Counted from the first letter of the stretch, positions 1-6,575 are shown. The stretch is DNA of 12,943 nucleotides from Clostridia bacterium (GCA_021202495.1 JAJQCX010000175.1:1-12943), one strand, 5' to 3'. Notes: generated from the sequence alone by a model not told the origin. Program-made: numbers and translations.

Positions 1-38
1 TTTCCTTCGAAATTTTCTTCGCTCAGCCTATTGACTTT

Positions 39-593
39 TCACCATTGGACTCTCAAAAACTCAAGCGCTTCGCGGTAGGTGTTCAGCATGATGCAGTAGG
101 CTTTGTTGCCGCGCTCCAATTCAGATAGAAGCTCGTCCGAATCCATCCAGCGGACGGCGGAGATTTCCTCCTTTTGAAAAGCGATGCTTTCGGCGGGGGC
201 GTCATAATTTAAGGCGTAGACGCGGTAAACCTCGTGGTCGTTAAACGGTTTACCGTGAAAAACGTTGTTTTTGGTGACTATTTTTGTGAATAGATGCTTT
301 GCCTCGCCGGCTGTTATATGGATGCCAAGCTCTTCCGAAAGCTCCTTTACGAGCGTTTCGTCAAACGTCTCGCCCGCCGAAACGTGCCCCGCGCAGGATG
401 TGTCCCAGCATCCGGGAAAGCTGTCCTTATCGTCCGCGCGCTTTTGGAGAAGAATTTGCAGCCTGCCCGAAGCTACGCGGTAGACATAAATATGTACCGC
501 CGCGTGAAGGATGCCCTTTTCGTGCGCTTCCGTGCGGGAAACGACTTCGCCTGTGGGAAAACCCGCCTCGTTATATACATCAAAAAATTCCAT
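39..593 (-). CDS. Nudix hydrolase
   Basis: A 184-residue Nudix-fold protein, likely cytoplasmic and Mg-dependent, hydrolysing a nucleoside diphosphate linked to another group; the substrate cannot be told from sequence. The Nudix box spans residues 69-91: G69, then E75, then K83-E84-L85-x-E87-E88-L89-G90-I91. The usual Arg of REUxEE is Lys (K83), a conservative change, and the metal-binding glutamates are present. The N-terminus (FDVYNEAG near residues 4-11) resembles the YfcD/IPP-isomerase-like Nudix subgroup, whose members are about 170-185 residues, so the length fits. The ATG start at 593 has only a loosely placed GGAGA about 12 nt upstream, and no convincing promoter was seen in 594-680. 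It is transcribed leftward, in the same direction as the secreted-protein gene to its right but separated from it by a terminator, so it is probably its own unit. The family call is firm; the substrate is unknown. Confidence 0.9.
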   Translation of the reverse strand: MEFFDVYNEAGFPTGEVVSRTEAHEKGILHAAVHIYVYRVASGRLQILLQKRADDKDSFPGCWDTSCAGHVSAGETFDETLVKELSEELGIHITAGEAKHLFTKIVTKNNVFHGKPFNDHEVYRVYALNYDAPAESIAFQKEEISAVRWMDSDELLSELERGNKAYCIMLNTYREALEFLRVQW

Positions 594-647
594 AATATTT
601 AAAAATCTCCATTCCGCCGCCCTGAATCAGCACAGTTACTAAATACT

Positions 648-678
648 CTCTTATCAACAGGGCAAGGAATGATAAGAG
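648..678. repeat. 8-bp inverted repeat upstream of the Nudix gene
   Basis: CTCTTATC at 648-655 is mirrored by GATAAGAG at 671-678 across a 15-nt spacer. It lies in the 5' region of the leftward Nudix gene, so it could be an operator or part of the palindrome cluster that follows. No function is demonstrated. Confidence 0.4.
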
Positions 679-685
679 ATTTTTG

Positions 686-734
686 TGCGCATCGCCGTTT
701 CCAAACCGAAGGTTTGGAAAATCTCGGCGGCGCA
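686..734. repeat. Long bulged palindrome with a 23-nt perfect core hairpin
   Basis: The core 698-720 is TTTCCAAACC, loop GAA, GGTTTGGAAA: a perfect 10-bp stem with a 3-nt loop. After small bulges (AT at 691-692, ATCT at 721-724) the pairing resumes with TGCGC/CGCCG on the left against CGGCG/GCGCA on the right, giving about 20 paired positions in total. No T-tract follows directly on either strand, so it does not look like a simple terminator. Confidence 0.6.
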
Positions 735-752
735 TAGAATCCGCCGGAGGCT

Positions 753-777
753 TAACGTGAAAGAAACTTTCACGTTA
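753..777. repeat. Perfect 11-bp hairpin with AAA loop
   Basis: TAACGTGAAAG at 753-763, loop AAA at 764-766, CTTTCACGTTA at 767-777. It lies just beyond the terminator of the secreted-protein gene and adjacent to the 686-734 palindrome. It has the same stem and loop geometry as the 698-720 hairpin with unrelated sequence. Confidence 0.6.
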
Positions 778-787
778 TCTCTCGTGC

Positions 788-814
788 AAAAAAGGCGCAT
801 TACACGCCTTTTTT
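788..814 (-). terminator. Intrinsic terminator of the secreted stalk/ricin-like gene
   Basis: GGCG (794-797) pairs with CGCC (805-808), flanked by A6 (788-793) and T6 (809-814), so the stem extends to 10 bp around a 7-nt loop. It lies 10 nt past the stop codon of the leftward gene ending at 824. The A/T flanks would let it act in both directions. Confidence 0.75.
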
Positions 815-823
815 AAATTGAAT

Positions 824-2134
824 TTAGTTAGCCTTTGTTATTGTCCAGTGCGTGCCCGTTTCGGAATGGACGATCGAATCGCCGTCAATCGCAAGATAGA
901 GCGAGGAATGAACGCTTTGAATGAGGTATGTTCCGTCGTCGTTCTTTTGGAGCATCCAGCACTGATTGGGATCGCCCGATGTTGCGTATGTAATAATGGG
1001 GTCGCCCGCCGTGGTGGAGTTATTCGCAACGTCAAGGCTCTTTTCAGTTGAAACATTTGTTATAATATACTGTCCGTATTCATCGGAGGAAAGAACCCAC
1101 TTCTGCGCATCGGATGAATCCGAAGCGGAAACGGTGAGCGAATCCCCGCCCGTGAGGTAGGACGAGCCTGACGACAAGTAGTACTGCGTTTCAACCTTCG
1201 CGGTCGGCGTCGTTTCGACAATGAGCCATCTTTGAACAATGCTGTCGCGGGAAACGTTTTGCTTGATCATGCCGGCGGAGTCCTCAATGGGAAGCTTGGA
1301 GGAGCGAGCGTAGATTATTACATAATCACCGTCCTCAACCGCGGCAAACATCTGATTGTTCGCCGTGCCGGGAGTGTAGGTGATAATCTTCGCGCCGGCT
1401 GCGGTGGAATTGCCGTTAACGTCAAAATTCTTTTCGTTTGTCACTGACTGAATGTTATAGTAGCCCGAAACAGATGTTTCGACAAATTTGAACGCCTGAT
1501 AGTCGTAGCTGTTATATTCCTCGGTCACAAGTCCGCTGTCGGTCACGGAGATGGCTTTGCCTGTTGCGGCGGAAATGATGGCATACGTTTTGTTTTCGTC
1601 AAACGATGTTACAAATGCGGGAGTTGTCAAAACCGCAGTGCGGTTTTCGTTATCCCACGAAACGTTTTTGTCGAACGCTTCGCCTATCGCGCGAATGGGA
1701 AGATAAGTCGTGCCGTCAAGCAAAATGGGGTCGACAACATCGCCGTTGACGTTTTTCGCCGTGAATTTGGAGCCGTTAATATAAATATTTATCGTTTCAC
1801 CAAGCTCGGCATCGGTAACTCCGTTGATAAATACGCTCTGCGTGTCGCCGTCCCACTCAATTTCAACGCCGAGCGCCGTCGCGATTGCGCGGACGGGAAG
1901 GTAAGTCGTGCCGTCGATAAGAAGCGGGGAAACGCTGTTGCCGTTTGCGTCAACGCAGTCGACAACCTCGCCGTCAAGCGTGACGGAAACGTCTGACGCT
2001 GCAGCCGTAACCGTTGAAATGAGAATCGAAGTCGGCTCGTCCGCTCCGCCGATAATTTCATCCGCCGAAACCGGCAGCGACAAAAGCGCGAAAACAAGCG
2101 CAAACGCCGTTAAAATCGAAATAAACTTTTTCAT
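824..2134 (-). CDS. Secreted protein with two CuAO-N-type stalk repeats and ricin-like beta-trefoil repeats
   Basis: 436 residues. Residues 1-24 form a signal peptide (MKKF, hydrophobic core, cleavage expected after VSA at 22-24), so the product is exported. Two copper-amine-oxidase-N-like repeats follow, with hallmark segments near 69-95 (LIDGTTYLPVRAIATALG) and 135-161 (LLDGTTYLPIRAIGEAF). Such domains are usually cell-surface modules without enzymatic activity. Residues about 180-436 carry ricin-B-like repeats with QxW/QxF marks at 213, 261, 301, 344 and 391 and HW at 429-430, plus two near-identical blocks at 238-253 and 368-383. A carbohydrate- or wall-binding role is inferred. The start at 2134 is chosen because AGGAGGA precedes it by 6 nt; the longer in-frame start at 2176 would place the start inside the promoter. 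No LPXTG, SLH or catalytic domain is visible, so the protein is either released or held non-covalently. Confidence 0.88.
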   Translation of the reverse strand: MKKFISILTAFALVFALLSLPVSADEIIGGADEPTSILISTVTAAASDVSVTLDGEVVDCVDANGNSVSPLLIDGTTYLPVRAIATALGVEIEWDGDTQSVFINGVTDAELGETINIYINGSKFTAKNVNGDVVDPILLDGTTYLPIRAIGEAFDKNVSWDNENRTAVLTTPAFVTSFDENKTYAIISAATGKAISVTDSGLVTEEYNSYDYQAFKFVETSVSGYYNIQSVTNEKNFDVNGNSTAAGAKIITYTPGTANNQMFAAVEDGDYVIIYARSSKLPIEDSAGMIKQNVSRDSIVQRWLIVETTPTAKVETQYYLSSGSSYLTGGDSLTVSASDSSDAQKWVLSSDEYGQYIITNVSTEKSLDVANNSTTAGDPIITYATSGDPNQCWMLQKNDDGTYLIQSVHSSLYLAIDGDSIVHSETGTHWTITKAN

Positions 2135-2164
2135 TTGAAATCCTCCTGCAAACTTAATAAAACA

Positions 2165-2193
2165 ATTATATAGCAAATAAGTTGTTTTGTCAA
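2165..2193 (-). promoter_or_regulatory. Consensus SigA promoter for the secreted-protein gene
   Basis: Read leftward: TTGACA (2193-2188), 17-nt spacer, TATAAT (2170-2165). Both hexamers match consensus exactly with optimal spacing. The expected transcript start, near 2158, leaves a leader of roughly 25 nt before the start codon at 2134. Confidence 0.85.
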
Positions 2194-2223
2194 AATATTT
2201 TCACAAAAAATGAGAAAAAAGTA

Positions 2224-2252
2224 TTGCAAAATTATGCGCAGGGGCGTATAAT
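2224..2252 (+). promoter_or_regulatory. SigA promoter for argC-argB
   Basis: TTGCAA (2224-2229), 17-nt spacer, TATAAT (2247-2252). The -10 is part of a perfect 10-bp palindrome TATAATTATA (2247-2256). The -35 is 30 bp from the -35 of the divergent promoter. No clear ArgR box could be recognised. Confidence 0.8.
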
Positions 2253-2287
2253 TATAAACGATTTTCTGAGAGAAGGGATTTTCGGCT

Positions 2288-3328
2288 ATGATTAGAGTTG
2301 GAGTTTTGGGCGCGACGGGCTACGCGGGCGAGGAGCTTGTGCGAATTTTGTCGGGCAGAGACGATGTTAAGATCACAATGCTTGTTTCACATTCATATGT
2401 GGGGCAGAAGATGAGCGACGTATATTGCCATTTGAAGGGCATATGCGATATAGAGTGCGAGGATTTAGACGTTGAAAAGGCGGCGAGAGAGTGCGACGTT
2501 GTGTTCACGGCGCTGCCGCACGGGGCGAGCAAGGAGGTCATTCCCTCGCTTTACGACGCGGGATTGCGCGTTATCGACCTTTCGGGCGATTTTCGCTACA
2601 ACGACGCGGCGGTCTATGAAAAATGGTACGGGCAGAAGCATTCAAACCCCGAGCTTTTGGAGGTTTCGGTTTACGGGCTTTGCGAGCTGCACCGCGATGA
2701 GATAAAAAATGCGCGGCTTATCGGAAACCCCGGCTGCTACACGACATGCTCCATTTTGGGAATGGCGCCGCTCGTGAAGGAGAAAAAGATTGATTTGCAC
2801 TCAATCATCATCGACGCAAAAAGCGGCGTGAGCGGAGCGGGCAGAGGGCTTAATATAAATTATCACTTCTGCGAATGTACGGAAAACATTATGGCATACA
2901 AAGTCGGAACGCACAGGCACACGAGCGAGATTGAGCAGGAGCTCTCTCTTTTGGCGGGCGAGGAAATTGCGCTTTCGTTCACTCCGCATCTTGTGCCGAT
3001 GAAGCGCGGCATTTTTGCGACGTGCTATGCGAATTTGACGGAGAAAATGACGACCGAAGACGCGGTTGAGCTTTACAAAAGCTTTTACGCGGACGAAAAA
3101 TTCGTCAGAGTGTACGATGCGGGCAAGCTTCCCGAATCGAACCACGTTGCGGGGTCGAATTTTGTGGACATAGGCGTTGTTGTTGACGAAAGATTAAACA
3201 GAGTTGTCGTGATAAGCGCGATTGACAATTTGTTCAAGGGCGCGGCGGGGCAGGCCGTGCAGAACATGAACATAATGTTCGGGCTTGACGAAGGAAAAGG
3301 TATATCAAACGCGGGACTGTATTTATGA
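2288..3328 (+). CDS. argC: N-acetyl-gamma-glutamyl-phosphate reductase
   Basis: Third step of arginine/ornithine synthesis: NADPH-dependent reduction of N-acetylglutamyl phosphate to the semialdehyde in the cytoplasm. 346 residues, the normal length for the 'long' ArgC form. Residues 5-17 hold the nucleotide-binding Rossmann loop (GVLGATGYAGEEL). The catalytic cysteine is C150 in GNPGCYTT, and the GTHRHTSEIEQ segment (207-217) supplies the conserved active-site histidine, probably H211. PHLVPMKRGI (233-242) is another family block. The ATG at 2288 follows AAGGGA by about 10 nt. argB begins 10 nt after its stop codon, so the two are co-transcribed from the promoter at 2224-2252. argJ and argD are absent from both flanks, so the pathway genes are split in this genome. 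Confidence 0.96.
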   Translation: MIRVGVLGATGYAGEELVRILSGRDDVKITMLVSHSYVGQKMSDVYCHLKGICDIECEDLDVEKAARECDVVFTALPHGASKEVIPSLYDAGLRVIDLSGDFRYNDAAVYEKWYGQKHSNPELLEVSVYGLCELHRDEIKNARLIGNPGCYTTCSILGMAPLVKEKKIDLHSIIIDAKSGVSGAGRGLNINYHFCECTENIMAYKVGTHRHTSEIEQELSLLAGEEIALSFTPHLVPMKRGIFATCYANLTEKMTTEDAVELYKSFYADEKFVRVYDAGKLPESNHVAGSNFVDIGVVVDERLNRVVVISAIDNLFKGAAGQAVQNMNIMFGLDEGKGISNAGLYL

Positions 3329-3338
3329 GGTGAGTAAC

Positions 3339-4211
3339 ATGGAATATAACTACACAAAGGAAGATTTGGCGAACATTCTCGTTACGGCGCTGCCGTATAT
3401 TCAAAAGCTGGCGGGAAAGACTATCGTTATAAAATACGGCGGAAACGCAATGATAAACGAGGAGCTCAAAAACAGCGTTATCGAGGACATTACGCTTTTG
3501 AAATATATCGGCGCGAACCCTATCGTCGTACACGGCGGCGGTCCCGACATAACGGCGGCGTTAAAGAGCTATAATATAGAAAGCAAATTTATAAACGGCT
3601 TGCGCGTGACGGATGAGGAGACAATGCGCGTGGCGCAGATGGTGCTTGTCGGTAAGACGAACAAGGAAATTGTGTCGCTCATAGGCAAAAACGGCGGAAA
3701 CGCAATAGGCATCTGCGGCATCGACGGAGCGTGCATAAAGTGCAGAAGAAAGACAACCGTCGTTGACGGCGAAAGGGTTGACATCGGCTTTGTCGGCGAC
3801 ATTGTGGACGTTGACGAAAAGGTGTTAAATCTCTTCTGCAAGGATAAATACATACCCGTTATCGCACCTATCGGCATGGACGAAGAAGGACATTCCTACA
3901 ATATAAATGCAGACGACGTGGCGTCCTCCGTGGCGGCGGCAATGGGCGCGGAAAAGCTGATTTTTCTCACGGACATCGAGGGCGTGAAGGACAAGGACGG
4001 AAACGTCATTTTCGAAATGAGCAAGAAAAAGGTGAAGCAGCTCATTGCCGAGGGTATTATTTCCGGGGGAATGATACCGAAAGTAACAGGCTGCATGGAA
4101 GCGATAAGAGCGGGAGTGTCGAGAGTGCATATCATTGACGGCCGCGTGCCGCACTGCATTTTGCTCGAAATCTTCACCGATACAGGAATCGGTACAATGA
4201 TAACGAACTGA
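3339..4211 (+). CDS. argB: Acetylglutamate kinase
   Basis: Second step of arginine/ornithine synthesis, phosphorylating N-acetylglutamate with ATP. 290 residues of the amino-acid-kinase fold: IVIKYGGNAM (29-38, phosphate-binding lysine K32), VVHGGGPDI (63-71), GLRVTD (87-92), NINADDVASS (188-197) and GGMIPKV (243-249, K248). A roughly 25-residue N-terminal segment (TKEDLANILVTALPYIQKL) resembles the mobile helix of arginine-inhibited kinases such as that of Thermotoga, so feedback inhibition by arginine is inferred. The start at 3339 is preferred over an in-frame ATG at 3285 inside argC because AGGTGAG lies 4 nt upstream and the protein then has family length. It is the second gene of the argCB pair; no clear terminator follows it before the repeat element at 4229. 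Confidence 0.95.
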   Translation: MEYNYTKEDLANILVTALPYIQKLAGKTIVIKYGGNAMINEELKNSVIEDITLLKYIGANPIVVHGGGPDITAALKSYNIESKFINGLRVTDEETMRVAQMVLVGKTNKEIVSLIGKNGGNAIGICGIDGACIKCRRKTTVVDGERVDIGFVGDIVDVDEKVLNLFCKDKYIPVIAPIGMDEEGHSYNINADDVASSVAAAMGAEKLIFLTDIEGVKDKDGNVIFEMSKKKVKQLIAEGIISGGMIPKVTGCMEAIRAGVSRVHIIDGRVPHCILLEIFTDTGIGTMITN

Positions 4212-4228
4212 CAAGCGTGCCGCATGGC

Positions 4229-4256
4229 AGTGTGAAGTGTGGAGTGTGAAGTGTGG
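4229..4256. repeat. Heptamer tandem array, four AGTGTGR units
   Basis: AGTGTGA, AGTGTGG, AGTGTGA and AGTGTGG follow one another without gaps, equivalent to two perfect copies of the 14-mer GTGTGAAGTGTGGA at 4230-4257. It resembles the short heptanucleotide tandem repeats interspersed in some Clostridia and cyanobacteria. It lies 18 nt after the argB stop and directly before a perfect hairpin. Confidence 0.7.
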
Positions 4257-4266
4257 AATTATGGAA

Positions 4267-4310
4267 TAAATTCCGCGGAGCGGAATTTAAATTGACGCGC
4301 CTGCGGGCGC
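4267..4310. repeat. Two adjacent hairpins between argB and ybaK
   Basis: The first is TAAATTCCGC, loop GGA, GCGGAATTTA (4267-4289), a perfect 10-bp stem with a 3-nt loop. The second is GCGCC, loop TGCG, GGCGC (4297-4310). A weaker GCTGCG/CGCAGC pair follows at 4322-4342. None has a T-tract, so termination is not expected. Together with the heptamer array they form a composite intergenic element of about 80-115 bp. Confidence 0.6.
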
Positions 4311-4374
4311 AAGCGTGTAGTGCTGCGACGGATTTGCGCAGCGGTGCGGAAATGAGCGGCTGAATTGTTACAAA

Positions 4375-4380
4375 AAGGGG
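4375..4380 (+). promoter_or_regulatory. Ribosome binding site deciding the ybaK start
   Basis: AAGGGG at 4375-4380 lies 8 nt before the GTG at 4389. This favours that start over the upstream in-frame TTG at 4365, which would have the site inside its own coding sequence. Confidence 0.55.
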
Positions 4381-4388
4381 TGGCAGAT

Positions 4389-4859
4389 GTGAACAAGACC
4401 AACGCCATGAGGCTTTTGGAGCAGGCGGGGATTGAATATGAAGTAAAAGAATACGAGGTCGACGAAAACGACCTTTCGGGCGAGAGTGTGGCAAAAAAGG
4501 TGGGGCTTGATCCCGACTGCGTTTTCAAGACGCTCGTGACGCGCGGTGAAAAGCGGGGAATTCTTGTTTTCTGCATACCTGTTACAACCGAGCTCGATTT
4601 AAAAAAGGCGGCGAAGGCTGTCGGCGACAAGAAGATTGAGCCTGTACATGTCAAGGAGCTTTTGGGGCTGACGGGATATATCCGCGGCGGCTGCAGCCCG
4701 ATAGGCATGAAAAAGGCGTACCCGACATACATCGACGAAACGGGTGTGCTGTTTGACAAAATCTCCGTCAGCGCGGGCGTGAGAGGCGCACAGATAATCA
4801 TAAACCCCGAAAAGCTCTGCGAATACGTCAAAGCGGAATTTGCGGATTTATCTCTATGA
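4389..4859 (+). CDS. ybaK: Cys-tRNA(Pro)/Cys-tRNA(Cys) deacylase, YbaK/EbsC family
   Basis: A trans-acting tRNA editing factor of the YbaK/ProX-like fold that hydrolyses mischarged cysteinyl-tRNA(Pro) after prolyl-tRNA synthetase releases it. 156 residues, matching the family. The N-terminus (NKTNAMRLLEQAGIEY) is typical. VFKTLV (45-50) carries the conserved lysine K47, and IRGGCSPIGMKK (98-109) is the GGxSPxG block lining the active site. The GTG start is supported by the upstream AAGGGG and by the conserved N-terminus beginning at this point. An ATG at 4387 overlaps the start codon in another frame and is followed at once by TGA. The gene lies downstream of argCB in the same direction but beyond the repeat element, so co-transcription is possible but unproven. 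A terminator begins at its stop codon. Confidence 0.9.
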   Translation: MNKTNAMRLLEQAGIEYEVKEYEVDENDLSGESVAKKVGLDPDCVFKTLVTRGEKRGILVFCIPVTTELDLKKAAKAVGDKKIEPVHVKELLGLTGYIRGGCSPIGMKKAYPTYIDETGVLFDKISVSAGVRGAQIIINPEKLCEYVKAEFADLSL

Positions 4860-4880
4860 GGCGGCATTGCCGCCTTTTTT
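4859..4880 (+). terminator. Intrinsic terminator of ybaK
   Basis: AGGCGGC (4859-4865), loop ATT, GCCGCCT (4869-4875), then T5 and further T-rich sequence. The stem starts at the last base of the ybaK stop codon. Confidence 0.9.
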
Positions 4881-4898
4881 CTTTATTTTATCCCACAC

Positions 4899-4927
4899 AA
4901 AAGCGGAGGAAATTCCTCCGCTCTTTT
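4899..4927 (-). terminator. Terminator of the leftward hom-lysC operon
   Basis: AGCGGAGGA (4902-4910) pairs with TCCTCCGCT (4914-4922) around a 3-nt loop, with A-rich sequence on the left and T4 on the right. On the minus strand a short TTTT(G)T tract follows. It lies 13 nt past the stop of the last operon gene (4936) and faces the ybaK terminator; the flanks suggest it works in both directions. Confidence 0.75.
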
Positions 4928-4935
4928 AATGCAAT

Positions 4936-6276
4936 TTAATTTTTCAAGCTCTGTATCGGCGCGGGTATTCTTCCTCCGCGAGCGATAAATTCCGCACAAG
5001 ATTCCTTGTGCAAATCCATCACCGGACACTCTCCCAAAAGTCCGCCGAACGTGACATAATCGCCCACCTTTTTGCCCTTCGCGGGGATTATTCTGACCGC
5101 CGTCGTCTTGGAATTTACCATGCCTATCGCAGCCTCGTCCGCGATAATGCCGGAAATCGTCGCGGCGTCCGTGTCGCCGGGCACGGCAATCATGTCAAGC
5201 CCGACCGAGCAAACGCACGTCATCGCCTCAAGCTTTTCAATGCTGAGGCAGCCGCACGCCGCCGCGTCTATCATACCCGCATCCTCACTCACGGGGATAA
5301 ACGCGCCCGAAAGTCCGCCGACATAGCTTGACGCCATAACGCCGCCCTTTTTCACCGCGTCGTTTAAGAGCGCCAACGCCGCCGTCGTTCCGTGCGTTCC
5401 GCACCTCTCCAAGCCCATTTCCTCCAAAATGTGCGCCACACTGTCGCCGACAGCCGGCGTCGGCGCAAGCGACAAATCCACAATTCCGAACGGCACATTG
5501 AGCCTTTTTGACGCTTCTCCCGCCACAAGCTGACCCATTCGCGTTATCTTAAACGCCGTTTTCTTAATAGTGTCTGCGACAACGCCGAACGGCTCGCCCT
5601 TCACCTTTTCAAGCGCGCTCTTCACAACGCCCGGACCCGAAACGCCCACGTTTATGACGCATTCGCCCTCGCCCGTTCCATGGAACGCCCCCGCCATAAA
5701 GGGGTTGTCCTCAACAGCGTTTGAAAACACGACAAGCTTTGCGCACGCCAAGGCGTCAAGGTCTGCCGCCTTTTTGATTATTTTGCCCAGCTGCGCCACG
5801 GCGTCCATGTTTATGCCGGCTCTTGTCGACGCAACGTTCACCGAGGAGCACATTCTTTCCGTCTCGCTCAGCGCCTGGGGTATCGACTCCACGAATTCAT
5901 AGTCGCTCTTTGTATACCCCTTCGCCACAAGCGCACTGTAACCTCCGATAAAGTTTACTCCGGTTGTATGAGCCGCGCGGTCGAGCGCCTTCGCGAACTC
6001 AACATAATGTCCGCACGGCGACGCAACGTGCGAAATCGGCGTCACCGAAATGCGCTTATTTATTATCGGAATCCCGTATTCCGCCTCAATGTCGCACCCC
6101 ACCTCAACCAATCTTTCCGCGTATTTCGTTATCTTGTCGTAAACCTTGTCCGCCGCCTTTTTGTAGTCCGAATCGGCACAGTCGAGCAGCGAAATTCCCA
6201 TCGTAATCGTTCTCACGTCAAGATGCTCGTCGTTTATCATGTTCAACGTTTCCATTATCTCCGCAGGATTTAACAT
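4936..6276 (-). CDS. UPF0210 (DUF711, PFL-like fold) protein
   Basis: 446 residues, the usual size of the UPF0210/DUF711 family, whose fold is related to pyruvate formate-lyase-type barrels but whose function is not established. Conserved glycine-rich blocks are visible: FIGGYSALVAKGY (109-121), SSVNVASTRAGINMDAV (144-160), HGTGEGECVINVGVSGPGVV (199-218), RCGTHGTTAALALLND (291-306) and SYVGGLSGAFIPVSEDAGM (317-335). No C-terminal glycyl-radical motif is seen, so radical chemistry should not be assumed. The ATG at 6276 has GGAGGT 6 nt upstream. It follows the UPF0237 ACT gene by 29 nt; this ACT/UPF0210 pairing recurs in many Firmicutes (for example pneumococcal SP_0238/SP_0239) and suggests that the ACT protein regulates or senses for it. 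It is the last gene of the operon. Confidence 0.9.
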   Translation of the reverse strand: MLNPAEIMETLNMINDEHLDVRTITMGISLLDCADSDYKKAADKVYDKITKYAERLVEVGCDIEAEYGIPIINKRISVTPISHVASPCGHYVEFAKALDRAAHTTGVNFIGGYSALVAKGYTKSDYEFVESIPQALSETERMCSSVNVASTRAGINMDAVAQLGKIIKKAADLDALACAKLVVFSNAVEDNPFMAGAFHGTGEGECVINVGVSGPGVVKSALEKVKGEPFGVVADTIKKTAFKITRMGQLVAGEASKRLNVPFGIVDLSLAPTPAVGDSVAHILEEMGLERCGTHGTTAALALLNDAVKKGGVMASSYVGGLSGAFIPVSEDAGMIDAAACGCLSIEKLEAMTCVCSVGLDMIAVPGDTDAATISGIIADEAAIGMVNSKTTAVRIIPAKGKKVGDYVTFGGLLGECPVMDLHKESCAEFIARGGRIPAPIQSLKN

Positions 6277-6305
6277 TGCATTACCTCCATTTCAAAGCGA
6301 CAATC

Positions 6306-6575
6306 TTATATTCTATGCATGGAATTGAACAGGTCTTCGTTTTGTATCGACACCTGCACCCCGATGCTCTTTCCGACCTCGGCAAGAGCGTTTTTCAGCT
6401 CGTCAAACCGTATGTCGCATTCTTTTGTGTCAACCATCGCCGTCATGACGAAAATATCACCCATAATAGTCTGCGAAATGTCGACAATGTTCACATTGTG
6501 CTCGTACAAAAGCCCGCTCACCTTTGCGATAATGCCGGTTTTATCCTTGCCCACAACAGTAATAATAGCTCTCGT
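6306..6575 (-). CDS. UPF0237 ACT-domain protein, apparent ACG start
   Basis: A small stand-alone ACT domain (89 residues when read from 6575), expected to bind an amino acid or similar ligand and to work with the UPF0210 protein downstream. The sequence RAIITVVGKDKTGIIAKVS (2-20) and NVNIVDISQTIMGDIF (27-42) is the classic family pattern. The only canonical in-frame start is GTG at 6554, which would remove beta-strand 1 (AIITVV). Reading further back gives exactly the usual family N-terminus (M-R-A-I-I-T-V-V-G-K-D) except that the Met codon is ACG (6575-6573), immediately preceded by TAA. GAGGAAG at 6584-6590 sits 8 nt before that ACG. The start is therefore placed at the ACG: a genuine non-AUG start or a base error in the assembly. 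If GTG is used instead, the coordinates are 6306-6554. Confidence 0.8.
   Translation of the reverse strand, partial: TRAIITVVGKDKTGIIAKVSGLLYEHNVNIVDISQTIMGDIFVMTAMVDTKECDIRFDELKNALAEVGKSIGVQVSIQNEDLFNSMHRI

Noticed and set aside
2200..2287. ArgR operator (ARG box) near argC
   Set aside because: The AT-rich palindrome TATAATTATA overlaps the -10 box, but the TGAAT/ATTCA halves of known ARG boxes are absent.
4229..4256. CRISPR array
   Set aside because: The repeats are contiguous 7-mers without spacers and no cas genes are present.
4291..4327. Promoter for ybaK within the repeat (TTGACG, 17 nt, GTGTAG)
   Set aside because: The -10 matches consensus poorly and the spacer is occupied by a GC-rich hairpin, so it was not called.
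4936..6276. Pyruvate formate-lyase-type glycyl radical enzyme
   Set aside because: The fold family is related, but no C-terminal glycyl-radical motif or paired active-site cysteines are seen and no activase gene is adjacent.
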